A DNA stretch of 46,917 nt. Source: Nitrospirota bacterium (GTDB lineage: Bacteria; Nitrospirota; Thermodesulfovibrionia; UBA6902). Positions within the stretch are counted from its first letter, which is position 1. Every line of letters begins with the position of its first letter. The stretch spans positions 1 to 46,917 of the forward strand of contig JACRHD010000001.1 of assembly GCA_016234115.1 (NCBI GenBank). The letters are read 5' to 3'. Position numbers and translations under genes: made by a program. The notes beneath the pieces were generated by a model, which made no database searches, was not told where the DNA came from, and saw only the letters and a list, made by a program, of their open reading frames with translations. Shown here piece by piece: positions 26,995-34,034 of the stretch.

Positions 26995-27024
26995 TTCTGA
27001 AGAATATGGACTTGACACCCCGAC

Positions 27025-27267
27025 TTATTTATGAAAACTACTATCACTTTGATATTCAATTTTTTTTATGATCTCTCGTAAGTGGTCGGCTATTGCTTGT
27101 GCTTCTGAATGATCACGGCATATTTCGATTGTAGCGAATTCATTTCTTTCATGATTCCCCATTAAATAGCGAGCCGTTTGTTCATATGATTCAGCTCTCG
27201 ATCTTAAGGCATCGATAGTTTGAAAAATATCAACAGAGGAAAGAATCATTGTATGTATCGATTTCAT
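27025..27267 (-). CDS. small AT-rich protein divergent from the HTH/SRA-HNH operon
   Basis: I do not recognise this 80-residue, mainly helical protein (ILSSVDIFQTIDALRSRAES, then HSEAQAIADHLREIIKKIEY). The site AAGGAGGTTATTGCA before the ATG is near-perfect, so it is a real gene. It diverges from the controller gene at 27417 across a 150-base space holding the palindrome GTCGATAATCGAC, and shares the low GC of that operon. It may belong to the same transferred unit, as an antitoxin-like or modulator protein. That is inference. Confidence 0.65.
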   Translation of the reverse strand: MKSIHTMILSSVDIFQTIDALRSRAESYEQTARYLMGNHERNEFATIEICRDHSEAQAIADHLREIIKKIEYQSDSSFHK

Positions 27268-27311
27268 TGCAATAACCTCCTTCTTTAAAATAAATTCGTT
27301 TGATAATAGTC

Positions 27312-27324
27312 GTCGATAATCGAC
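27312..27324. promoter_or_regulatory. 13-bp palindrome in the divergent promoter region
   Basis: GTCGATAATCGAC is a perfect palindrome around a central A, between the divergent starts at 27267 and 27417. A site for the adjacent HTH protein is plausible but unproven. Confidence 0.4.
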
Positions 27325-27373
27325 AATGATAAAGCTTTATTCCAATATATGCTTGCCACCTAAAGACGCCCCA

Positions 27374-27418
27374 TTGTGCCGTGTTTAGAAGTTTATATTA
27401 TACGCCATAATAGGGCGT
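27374..27418 (+). promoter_or_regulatory. promoter with overlapping palindrome at the controller gene start
   Basis: TTGTGC (27374-27379), a 16-base spacer and TATTAT (27396-27401) are followed by ACGCC-N7-GGCGT (27402-27418), which covers the expected start site and reaches the GTG start codon. This is a suitable autorepression operator. Confidence 0.5.
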
Positions 27419-27644
27419 GCCAGCAAGGAACAACATACAGAAAGAGTTATATCAGTTTGGGACTAATCTACAGCGTGAAAGGACTGCGCGCAAGATCACT
27501 CAAGAGAAACTATCAGAGCTCGCCGATTTAAATGTAAGAACTGTTCAGAAGATTGAAGCTGGGCAGACAAATATTTTAATCACGACAGCGAAAAGACTCC
27601 AGAAGGCTTTAGGGTGTTCTTGGGATAAGTTGATGCAAAGCTAA
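27417..27644 (+). CDS. controller-type XRE-family HTH protein
   Basis: This 75-residue protein is almost only an HTH: QFGTNLQRERTARKITQEKL then SELADLNVRTVQKIEAGQTN. The size and form match the C-proteins of restriction systems and small Cro/CI repressors. The GTG start has no ribosome-binding site and lies about 9 bases from the predicted transcription start. Its TAA overlaps the ATG of the nuclease gene (27644), so the two are coupled. It probably delays or limits nuclease expression. Confidence 0.85.
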   Translation: MPARNNIQKELYQFGTNLQRERTARKITQEKLSELADLNVRTVQKIEAGQTNILITTAKRLQKALGCSWDKLMQS

Positions 27645-28339
27645 TGATCAATCAAGGAGATGTAATTTCTTATCTCGAAATGTGTCGTGTCGAAGGGGTG
27701 AACCTTCAACGAGGAATGAATTTCCGATTGAAAGGTGGCTTCAGTGTCATTTTGATGAGCCTTCGTTCTGGTGCACCTTATGCCGATCGAATTGAGAATA
27801 ATGGTAGAGTGTTGATTTATGAAGGTCACGATATTCCGCAAAGGAAGGGTGGCTCTGATCCTAAACACGTTAATCAAGAAAAATATAACCCAGGAGGAAG
27901 CCGAACACAAAATGGCTTATTTTATGATGCAGCTAAGAAATACGGAAACAATAGTAGTGAACCTGAATTAGTGAAAGTTTATGAAAAAATCAAAACAGGT
28001 ATCTGGGTTTATAATGGGATCTTTCGACTCATTGACGCTTGGGTAGAGCATAGTAAAGCCCGTAAGGTGTTTAAATTTAAACTAGAGTTAGTTGACGATG
28101 TAGACTCTCCGAACGATTTTACGTTCCGGGACATTGACCATAATCGCCTTATACCATCACAAGTAAAACTGGAAGTATGGAAACGAGATAAGGGTAAATG
28201 CATCAAATGTGGAAGTCAAGACAATCTTCACTTCGATCATATCATCCCGTATTCAAAAGGGGGGTCTTCTCTTGTTGCCGAAAATATTCAGATTCTTTGT
28301 GCGAGGCATAATTTGAGGAAGAGGGACAGAATTGAATAA
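27644..28339 (+). CDS. SRA-HNH endonuclease (type IV restriction-like)
   Basis: This 231-residue protein joins an SRA/YDG-like domain (about 18-150) to a C-terminal HNH nuclease (about 180-230). The N-terminal part has GFSVILMSLRSGAPYADRI, VLIYEGHD, TQNGLFYDAAKKY and VYEKIKTGIWVYNGIFRLID, which follow the SRA order (GxxxSGxYxD, YxG, NxxL, VRVxR, YxGxYRV). The HNH has CIKCG (186-190), HFDHIIPYSKGG (H199), N214 and CARHN (219-223), with a zinc-binding CxxC. SRA domains read modified cytosines, so cleavage of modified foreign DNA is the best prediction. No methylase is adjacent, as expected of type IV. Its AT-rich sequence, unlike its neighbours, indicates transfer. Confidence 0.8.
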   Translation: MINQGDVISYLEMCRVEGVNLQRGMNFRLKGGFSVILMSLRSGAPYADRIENNGRVLIYEGHDIPQRKGGSDPKHVNQEKYNPGGSRTQNGLFYDAAKKYGNNSSEPELVKVYEKIKTGIWVYNGIFRLIDAWVEHSKARKVFKFKLELVDDVDSPNDFTFRDIDHNRLIPSQVKLEVWKRDKGKCIKCGSQDNLHFDHIIPYSKGGSSLVAENIQILCARHNLRKRDRIE

Positions 28340-28442
28340 ACTTACACTCCACCCCGCAAGGCAATTAGGGTCTTGATTTTTGCAACTGTGTCAGTCTTTT
28401 CTCATTGACATTCAAAACCTCCTTTGATAACGTGCTGCTAAG

Positions 28443-28790
28443 ATGACCATGCGCATCGACAATTACACTTTCGGAAAAATAGTCATCAATAACAAAACCT
28501 ACTCCTCCGATGTCATCACATACCCCGACAAGGTCGATCCATCGTGGTGGAGGAAGGAGGGTCATTATCTCGATAAGGAAGATCTTTCCGAAGTTGTTAT
28601 GGCAAAACCGGACATTGTAATAATCGGGACAGGCCAATTAGGCATCATGAAGGTGCCGAAGGGCACGGTCGATTTTCTTGAATCGCAGGGGTTTAGAGTG
28701 TACATCGGGAAGACCGGCGAGGCAGTGGAACTTTTCAATGATCAGCCTGAGGACAAGGTCGTGATCGGCGCCTTTCATCTGACGTGTTAG
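28443..28790 (+). CDS. Mth938/NDUFAF3-like (DUF498) protein
   Basis: This 115-residue protein is a Mth938-like fold: IDNYTFGKIVINNKTYSSDV, then WWRKEGHYLDKEDLSEVV, PDIVIIGTGQLGIMKVP and GKTGEAVELFN. The mitochondrial relative NDUFAF3 assists complex I assembly, while the bacterial role is unsettled. The start may be this ATG or the one 6 bases later (MRIDNY). Its 3' end from 28721 is duplicated at 29462-29571. The left copy is the intact gene. Confidence 0.88.
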   Translation: MTMRIDNYTFGKIVINNKTYSSDVITYPDKVDPSWWRKEGHYLDKEDLSEVVMAKPDIVIIGTGQLGIMKVPKGTVDFLESQGFRVYIGKTGEAVELFNDQPEDKVVIGAFHLTC

Positions 28791-28830
28791 TGCAAGAGAG
28801 CAACAGTGCCACAGGTAATAGGGCAAAAGT
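28721..28830 (+). repeat. left copy of the duplicated Mth938-like gene 3' end
   Basis: This segment spans the last 70 bases of the gene and about 40 bases beyond. A 44-base core (28752-28795) is identical to 29494-29537. The flanks are similar but diverged. Confidence 0.9.
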
Positions 28831-28928
28831 TTAAAAGAACAAAAGTTCAATAGTTCCAAAGAGCGGAAGTGCGAAAGGGAAAAAGAGCATAAGCTCGAAC
28901 GTAAGGCTGAAAGCACTAAAGGGGGGTA

Positions 28929-29189
28929 TTATCTGTAACTCAATGGATACTCAGCAGGTTTTTCGAGTGCGTCAATCTCTATGTCACAATCAAGGTTTTC
29001 CCATCTGAGCTGTCCGGGCGCGATTACCTTCATCGAATAAATTTCCTGAACGGTAGCTTTTTTAAAAGCAGGATAATCCTTAAAAGAAATAAAATATTCC
29101 CTGCCTTCATATAGGATCCAGAAACCATTTTTACCTATGTTGGTAACCTCACTGTGAAAAATGCTTTTTCCACGAGTTTTTAAACTCAT
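28929..29189 (-). CDS. DUF2442-type protein
   Basis: This 86-residue protein has NGFWILYEGREYFISFKDYP then FKKATVQEIYSMKVIAPGQL and RWENLDCDIEIDALEKP, the typical DUF2442 layout. Such genes are commonly paired with DUF4160 genes and are predicted, not proven, to be toxin-antitoxin-like. It overlaps the upstream DUF4160 gene by 41 bases. GAGGAGAAACAAA precedes the ATG. Confidence 0.85.
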   Translation of the reverse strand: MSLKTRGKSIFHSEVTNIGKNGFWILYEGREYFISFKDYPAFKKATVQEIYSMKVIAPGQLRWENLDCDIEIDALEKPAEYPLSYR

Positions 29190-29388
29190 TTTGTTTCTCC
29201 TCTATTATAGTTGATACTTCTTTTAACTCTTTGGTTGAAAGAGTACAGTAACTTTCAAGTGCAATAATAGGCTCTAACCAGAATTTGGCTGTTCCATCAG
29301 CGGTCTGAACATGGACATGCATCCGTTTTTCTTCACGACTGTTAAAGAAGAATCTGTATTTTCCATAAATTAATACTGTTGGTGACAT
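29149..29388 (-). CDS. DUF4160-type protein
   Basis: This 79-residue protein has IYGKYRFFFNSREEKRMHVH and VQTADGTAKFWLEP, the DUF4160 signature with its conserved HVHV. It lies upstream of DUF2442 and overlaps it by 41 bases, so the two form an operon. The pair lies between direct repeats of the Mth938-like gene 3' end. Confidence 0.87.
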   Translation of the reverse strand: MSPTVLIYGKYRFFFNSREEKRMHVHVQTADGTAKFWLEPIIALESYCTLSTKELKEVSTIIEEKQNEFKNSWKKHFSQ

Positions 29389-29461
29389 TAGTAATTATAT
29401 CAGAATGAAGGCGGCATTTACTAAATCATGTTGTAAGTATGCTCCCTATTTATATTTGTAG

Positions 29462-29571
29462 GGCAGTGAACTTTTCAATGACCAGCCACCTCTGACAAGG
29501 TCGTGATCGGCGCCTTTCATCTGACGTGTTAGTGCAAAAGAGCAACATTACCGCAGAACAATAGAACAAAA
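29462..29571 (+). repeat. right copy of the duplicated Mth938-like gene 3' end
   Basis: It repeats the last 70 bases of the gene at 28443-28790 and the bases after it, in the same orientation. The 44-base core 29494-29537 is identical, including the stop codon. The upstream coding part is missing, and an added CACCTCT shifts the frame, so this copy is not translated. Confidence 0.9.
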
Positions 29572-29647
29572 GTTCGGAAGTTCAAATATCAGATAAGACA
29601 ATGTAAAGAAATAATAAATCGTTTATAATGTACTAACGCGAGGATAA

Positions 29648-29941
29648 ATGAAAACATTTAATGACATAAAGACAATACTGCAGCAACACAAGAAATTCAT
29701 ACGAGACAAGTATGGAGTGCGGGAGATAGGGGTTTTCGGTTCATATATACGAGGCGAGCAGGTTGAAGACAGCGACGTAGATATACTTGTTGAGTTTGAA
29801 AAACCAGTCGGCTTTTTCCGGTTTCTTGAATTGGAGGAGTATCTTGAAAGCATATTGAGCCTGAAGGTTGACCTTGTCACTAAGAAGGCATTGAAACCGA
29901 CGATAGGCAAGTATATTCTCGACGAATTAGTCAATGTATGA
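29648..29941 (+). CDS. mntA: MntA-type minimal nucleotidyltransferase antitoxin
   Basis: This 97-residue protein is a minimal nucleotidyltransferase: GVFGSYIRGEQVEDSDVDIL contains G31-S32 and D43-x-D45, which bind metal and ATP. In characterised MntA-HepT systems this antitoxin adds AMP to a tyrosine of HepT and so blocks its RNase activity. The stop overlaps hepT by 4 bases. Confidence 0.93.
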   Translation: MKTFNDIKTILQQHKKFIRDKYGVREIGVFGSYIRGEQVEDSDVDILVEFEKPVGFFRFLELEEYLESILSLKVDLVTKKALKPTIGKYILDELVNV

Positions 29942-30282
29942 AAGACAGGAATTACACAGATTACATAAATGATATCTTAACCTCCATCAAAGAAGTGGAC
30001 GAATTCACAAAAGGAATGACGCCTGATGATTTTTACAAAGATAGAAAGACTATTAATGCCGTAATCAGAAGTCTTGAAGTGCTTGGAGAAGCGTCCGGTA
30101 AAATATCTGATGACATAAAAAGTAAGGCCCCGAATATCCCGTGGGGAAAGATGACAGGAATGAGGAACAAACTCATACATGAATATTTTGGCGTTGATCT
30201 TGAGATTGTCTGGACGGTCATCAAAGAGGACTTACCACCCATAAAGCCACTTATTGAACAGCTTGCCGGAGAGATTCAATAA
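29938..30282 (+). CDS. hepT: HepT-type HEPN toxin
   Basis: This 114-residue all-helical HEPN protein has the RX4HXY motif, R76-NKLI-H81-E-Y83, which cleaves RNA and carries the tyrosine that MntA modifies. INAVIRSLEVLGEASGKIS and IPWGKMTGMRNKLIHEYFGV are family motifs. It directly overlaps mntA. Confidence 0.93.
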   Translation: MKDRNYTDYINDILTSIKEVDEFTKGMTPDDFYKDRKTINAVIRSLEVLGEASGKISDDIKSKAPNIPWGKMTGMRNKLIHEYFGVDLEIVWTVIKEDLPPIKPLIEQLAGEIQ

Positions 30283-30415
30283 TTATAAAGTCTCATACCT
30301 GATTTTCTGCCCTGGAGCGCACCTCTGCAATCGAAAGTACAACGACTTCTTTAGGCGTGAACTGAAAGTCTGATACTTTTGCACTATCACCTAAATCTGT
30401 TAACATGAATCTCTC
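30283..30415. other. gap after hepT with one unsupported 37-codon minus-strand frame
   Basis: A frame at 30293-30406 (minus) encodes MLTDLGDSAKVSDFQFTPKE and continues to AENQV. It has no ribosome-binding site and no domain I know. It may be a gene fragment. No terminator is evident. Confidence 0.25.
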
Positions 30416-30883
30416 ATGGAATCTCTGCTTGCCGTCGATTTAGGATTAAAGACCGGTCTTGCGCTATACGGACGCGACGGACGGTTGTGCTGGTATCGTT
30501 CCAAAAACTTCGGCTCAGCCGCAAGCCTGAGGCGCGGGGTAAATACTCTGCTTAACAGTCTTCCTGACCTCTTATTCCTTGTACTGGAAGGATCGGGACC
30601 ACTCGCATTGATATGGCAGCGTGAAGCCGGCCGGAGGAAGATTCCCGTAATACAGATCAATGCCGAAAAGTGGCGGCAGAAGCTGTTGTATCCCCGTGAA
30701 CAGGTGACAGGGCCTAAGGCCAAGCATCATGCCGATGACCCGGCGCGCAGGATAATTATATGGTCCGGGTTGTCCCGGCCTACGTCTGTCAGACACGATA
30801 CAGCAGAGGCAATTCTCGTTGGTTTTTGGGCTGTAATGGATGTGAGATGGCTGAAAAATATACCTCGTGAATTAAGACGTTAG
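30416..30883 (+). CDS. RuvC/RNase H-fold predicted nuclease
   Basis: This 155-residue protein has the RNase H-like order of acidic residues: D8 in LLAVDLGLKTGLALYG, E58 in LFLVLEGSGPLALIW, and D128 with E131 in RHDTAEAILVGFWA. This resembles RuvC-type resolvases or YqgF-like proteins, but no exact family could be assigned. It ends the accessory island. Association with the preceding toxin-antitoxin genes is positional only. No ribosome-binding site is seen. Confidence 0.65.
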   Translation: MESLLAVDLGLKTGLALYGRDGRLCWYRSKNFGSAASLRRGVNTLLNSLPDLLFLVLEGSGPLALIWQREAGRRKIPVIQINAEKWRQKLLYPREQVTGPKAKHHADDPARRIIIWSGLSRPTSVRHDTAEAILVGFWAVMDVRWLKNIPRELRR

Positions 30884-31216
30884 AGATCAGGCAAGAAGGG
30901 CGCATATCATCTGTTTCCCAAAATGGGGCTCTGCCCCAAACCCCGGCTACTTATTTGCGCGGCCAAATAAGTAACCAACAAAGGCCGCCCCGGATTGTTT
31001 CTAAACGGGATAATTCAGGCCTGAACGCTAAATTCAAAAAACTCGCTCCGCTCAGACACTTTTGAATTTTTAACGCGTTCAGTCCTGAATTATCCCTAAA
31101 ACAATCAATGGGGATTTTTGAACCCCATTACCTTTCAAAAAAACATCCCGTTTATGTTAAAGTTTTACGGAAATGTTCGCTGACGATTGTAAACAGGAAG
31201 GCAGGTAAAGAATTGC
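30884..31216. other. gene-free stretch of stacked palindromes
   Basis: It contains GGGGCTCTGCCCC-like and CTTATTTG/CAAATAAG (about 30950-30973) hairpins, the 47-bp-arm palindrome at 30993-31106, and GGGGATTTTTGAACCCC. No gene is seen. Confidence 0.6.
30993..31106. repeat. long palindromic repeat with 47-base arms
   Basis: Arm 30993-31039 (including GGGATAATTCAGGCCTGAAC) and arm 31060-31106 (including GTTCAGTCCTGAATTATCCC) are imperfect inverted copies. They surround a 20-base centre, CTCGCTCCGCTCAGAC. It is probably a dispersed element, not a terminator, since no T-run follows. Confidence 0.7.
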
Positions 31217-32284
31217 GTGGCTGACACAGACAAACAGGCAACAGGCGTCGTCCTGCTCAACCTCGGCGGGCCGGACTCGCTGCAGGCGGTCAGACCGTTT
31301 CTCTTCAATCTCTTTTCCGACAGGGAAATCATCAGGCTCGGGCCGGCTTTTCTCCAGACGCCGATAGCGTGGCTGATTTCGACCCTCCGCTCGAAGAAGA
31401 CAGAAGCGATGTACAGGCAGATCGGGGGCAAGTCCCCTATACTCGACATTACGAAGGCCCAGGCGGAGGCGCTGGAGAAGGCGCTGAATGGAGAGTCAGG
31501 AGTCAAGAGTCAAGAGTTAAGTTCCAAACTCCAAACTCCGGACTCTAAACTCCACTTCAAGGTTTACATCGGCATGCGTTACTGGCATCCGTATTTTGAA
31601 GATATGGTAAAGAACATCATCTCTGACGGGGTAAAAAACCTTATCGTCCTCAGCATGTATCCCCACTATTCAAAAGCTACAACCGGATCATCCATCGATG
31701 AGTTCAACAAGGCAGTCTCCAAACTCCAAACTCCAAACTCCAAACTCCAAACGCAGTACATCGACCGGTGGTATGATTTCCCTCCCTACATAGACGCTCT
31801 TGCGGAAATTATAAGCGAGGGATTATCTGAATTTTCACCCCCCTTTGGTGAAGAGGGGCAGGGGGGGGGTACCGTCCTTTACAGCGCCCACAGCCTGCCG
31901 CAGTCTTTTATCGACGAGGGAGATCCTTATCTTGAACATATCAAAGCTACCATTTCGGCAGTGAACTCGTCACTCGTCACTCGTCACTCGTTACTGTTTA
32001 AATGGCGGCTTTCTTTCCAGAGCAAGACAGGGCCTGTCAAGTGGCTGGAGCCTTCAACGGAGGAGGCGATAATGGAGCTTGCGCGTGAGGGATGCAAAAA
32101 CCTGTTTGTCGTCCCCATCAGCTTTGTGTCGGACCATATTGAAACGCTGTATGAGATTGACATCCTCTATAAAAATCTTGCTCAGAAACATGGTATTATT
32201 CTAAGTAGATGCCGGGCGTTGAATACGACTGAGAAATTCATACATGCCATGAGGGAGCTTGTTATGGGGAAGACAGAATCATAG
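31217..32284 (+). CDS. hemH: ferrochelatase HemH with repeat-derived insertions
   Basis: HemH inserts iron into the porphyrin at the end of haem synthesis. This 355-residue protein has VVLLNLGGPDSLQAVRPFLF, the active-site His in LYSAHSLPQSFIDEGDPY and the Glu in VPISFVSDHIETLYEID. GTG 31217 is the start. Four repeat elements are translated in frame: a nine-unit heptamer array at 31493-31555 (21 residues, ESGVKSQELSSKLQTPDSKL), a five-unit array at 31717-31751, a C-rich unit at 31836-31872 (SPPFGEEGQGGG) and a five-unit array at 31961-31995. All fall between conserved blocks, probably in surface loops, and the frame is kept. hemG/hemY follows after about 200 bases. Confidence 0.95.
   Translation: MADTDKQATGVVLLNLGGPDSLQAVRPFLFNLFSDREIIRLGPAFLQTPIAWLISTLRSKKTEAMYRQIGGKSPILDITKAQAEALEKALNGESGVKSQELSSKLQTPDSKLHFKVYIGMRYWHPYFEDMVKNIISDGVKNLIVLSMYPHYSKATTGSSIDEFNKAVSKLQTPNSKLQTQYIDRWYDFPPYIDALAEIISEGLSEFSPPFGEEGQGGGTVLYSAHSLPQSFIDEGDPYLEHIKATISAVNSSLVTRHSLLFKWRLSFQSKTGPVKWLEPSTEEAIMELAREGCKNLFVVPISFVSDHIETLYEIDILYKNLAQKHGIILSRCRALNTTEKFIHAMRELVMGKTES
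31493..31555. repeat. nine-unit 7-bp array inside hemH
   Basis: GAGTCAG, GAGTCAA, GAGTCAA, GAGTTAA, GTTCCAA, ACTCCAA, ACTCCGG, ACTCTAA and ACTCCAC run in exact register for 63 bases, a multiple of three, so 21 residues are added in frame. Confidence 0.88.
31717..31751. repeat. five-unit 7-bp array inside hemH
   Basis: CTCCAAA is repeated five times perfectly (35 bases). It encodes part of SKLQTPNSKLQTQ, the same peptide type as the first array. Confidence 0.9.
31836..31872. repeat. C-rich dispersed unit inside hemH
   Basis: CACCCCCCTTTGGTGAAGAG and GGGCAGGGGGGGGG match the unit at 18559-18592 in order and spacing. Here it is translated as SPPFGEEGQGGG. Confidence 0.75.
31961..31995. repeat. 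five-unit 7-bp array inside hemH, third site
   Basis: GTGAACT, CGTCACT, CGTCACT, CGTCACT and CGTTACT run in register (35 bases) and encode VNSSLVTRHSLL. Confidence 0.88.
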
Positions 32285-32328
32285 CTGAGGAATATCAGAT
32301 GATTTGTGAGGGAGTAATCACGTTGGTT

Positions 32329-32430
32329 GTCATTCCCGTGCCTAAAGCACCTACTGTTGGCAGTCAGTAAGCGGGAATCCAGACTTTTAAAGAGGAACTG
32401 GATGCCCGATTAAGGACTTCGGGCATGACG
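32329..32430. repeat. dispersed repeat between hemH and hemG
   Basis: GTCATTCCCG (32329-32338) and CGGGCATGAC (32420-32429) form the inverted ends. The unit includes GCACCTACTGTTGG, shared with 18632-18645, and GTCAGTAAGCGGGAATCCA. It is related to the unit at 12150-12279. Confidence 0.65.
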
Positions 32431-32480
32431 GATTAGTTTCATGACGCATTTAAAATGACAGCACTATTTAAGGAGTTACC

Positions 32481-33881
32481 ATGAAACGAATTGCGATTGT
32501 CGGCGGAGGACTGTCAGGCCTTACGACCGCGTATGCGCTTCTCGGCAGGAAAAATGATCTGGATATTACTGTTCTTGAGTCCGACAGCAGGCTCGGCGGA
32601 AAGATTTGGACGGACAGGGCCGACGGCTTCCTCTGCGAAAAAGGCGCCAACGGCTTTCTTGACAACAAGCCGCGCACTCTCGAATTATGCAAAAGCCTCG
32701 GCATCGAGCCTTTACGCGCCAATGAGAATGCCGCGAAGCGGTATATATTTGTCAACGGAAAGCTCAACTCCCTGCCGGAGTCGCCTCCCGCTTTTATTAA
32801 ATCCGACCTCCTTTCATGGAAGGGTAAGCTCAGGATGTTGTTTGAATACAACGCCCCGAAAGGGCCTGATGATGAAACCGTTGCCGATTTTATAATCAGG
32901 CGGCTTGGAAAGGAGGCCCTTGATAAGCTTATCGACCCTATGACCTCGGGGATTTACGCGGGCGACCCTTACACCATGAGCATCACAAGCTGCTTCCCTC
33001 GCATTAAGGAGCTTGAGCAGCAGTACGGCGGATTATTCAAGGGTTTATTGAAAATAAGAAAGGAAAAGAAGCGTAGGGGCGGGGTGACCCCGCCCTTACA
33101 GGATGGAGGGTCAGGTAATGACAAAGTCTCGGTGGCGCCGGGCGGCAAACTTACGTCATTCTATAATGGGGCGCAGACAATGACGGACGCGCTGGCGACG
33201 GAACTTGGAGACAGGTTACGTACCGGGGTTTCAGTCCAGGGAATTGTAAAGAACGGGAACCGGTATCAACTCCACACCTCAGGAAATACCGTTGAAGCCG
33301 ACATAGTGATACTTGCCTCTCCGGCTTATGCATCTGCCGAAATACTGAGAGATTTTGACGGAGACATTTCAAAGGCGCTCTCCGACATTCCATATCCCCA
33401 CGTAGCGGTTGTGTGCTTCGGATATAAAAAAGAAAAGGTAGGTCATCTCCTGGACGGCTTCGGATTTCTTGTTCCTCATATCGAAGGGCGGAAGATACTC
33501 GGCACGCTCTGGGATTCAAGCATATTCCCCAACAGGGCGACGGAAGGACACGCCCTGTTGAGGACCATGGTCGGCGGCGCCAAGGCGCCGGACATGGCGA
33601 TGCTTGCCGACAACAGGATTATAAGCGCTGTCTTTGACGAGCTCAAACCGATTCTCACCTTGAAATCAGACCCTGACATGGTAAAGATTTACAGGTGGGA
33701 CAAGGCAATTCCCCAGTATGTTCTCGGGCATGCGGACAAATTGAAACTGCTTGATGATAAATTAAGGGCCTGGCCCGGACTGTACCTGACAGGTAATTCA
33801 TACAGAGGCATCGGCATGAATGACTGCGTGGAGAGCGGGTACAGGCTTGCGGATGAGATCATCGCCGGACTCGCAGTATAG
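32481..33881 (+). CDS. hemG: protoporphyrinogen/coproporphyrinogen oxidase (HemG/HemY, FAD)
   Basis: This 466-residue flavoprotein oxidises a porphyrinogen just before iron insertion. The FAD-binding GxGxxG is IAIVGGGLSGLTTAYALL (5-22), then VLESDSRLGGKIWTDRADGF. The C-terminal WPGLYLTGNSYRGIGMNDCVESG closes the FAD site. An oxygen-dependent type of enzyme is suggested; whether it uses proto- or coproporphyrinogen cannot be told. A loop near 195-210 (RRGGVTPPLQDGG) is encoded by the palindromic repeat at 33073-33099. AAGGAGTTACC precedes the ATG. It is probably in one transcription unit with hemH. Confidence 0.94.
   Translation: MKRIAIVGGGLSGLTTAYALLGRKNDLDITVLESDSRLGGKIWTDRADGFLCEKGANGFLDNKPRTLELCKSLGIEPLRANENAAKRYIFVNGKLNSLPESPPAFIKSDLLSWKGKLRMLFEYNAPKGPDDETVADFIIRRLGKEALDKLIDPMTSGIYAGDPYTMSITSCFPRIKELEQQYGGLFKGLLKIRKEKKRRGGVTPPLQDGGSGNDKVSVAPGGKLTSFYNGAQTMTDALATELGDRLRTGVSVQGIVKNGNRYQLHTSGNTVEADIVILASPAYASAEILRDFDGDISKALSDIPYPHVAVVCFGYKKEKVGHLLDGFGFLVPHIEGRKILGTLWDSSIFPNRATEGHALLRTMVGGAKAPDMAMLADNRIISAVFDELKPILTLKSDPDMVKIYRWDKAIPQYVLGHADKLKLLDDKLRAWPGLYLTGNSYRGIGMNDCVESGYRLADEIIAGLAV
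33073..33099. repeat. GTAGGGGCGGGG palindrome inside hemG
   Basis: GTAGGGGCGGGGT and ACCCCGCCCTTAC form a near-perfect hairpin. The intergenic copy at 44945-44973 has the same arms with a different loop. Here it is translated. Confidence 0.75.
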
Positions 33882-33887
33882 TTTCGC

Positions 33888-33944
33888 GTAGCGTCGGGGT
33901 TTATCCCCGACGAAAAGGCCACCCCCAGTGAATGAGGGCGCTAC
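33888..33944. repeat. 57-bp cloverleaf-like repeat, copy A
   Basis: The unit starts GTAGCGTCGGGG and ends GAGGGCGCTAC. Outer GTAGCG/CGCTAC and inner CGTCGGGG/CCCCGACG stems are perfect. An inverted copy lies at 36816-36872. Hand alignment gives 54 of 57 identical bases. Confidence 0.92.
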
Positions 33945-34009
33945 GGGGATCCTTCCGATATTCTTGCCCCATCCTTCCATCCCATCTCGGGCAATATGAC
34001 ATAAATTAT

Positions 34010-34023
34010 TTGACATAAGTCAT
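34010..34023 (+). promoter_or_regulatory. possible FNR/CRP-family site upstream of the nitrite reductase
   Basis: TTGACATAAGTCAT matches the DNR/FNR-type pattern TTGAC-N4-GTCAA except for the last base. TGACATAA is also repeated at 33997-34004 and 34011-34018. Its centre lies about 54 bases before the predicted start site, which is not a standard class I or II position. Confidence 0.4.
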
Positions 34024-34034
34024 TTTATGATGTA

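Noticed and set aside
31493-31995. CRISPR array in or near hemH
   Set aside because: The units are 7 bases with no spacers, and they are translated as part of hemH. No cas genes are in the window.
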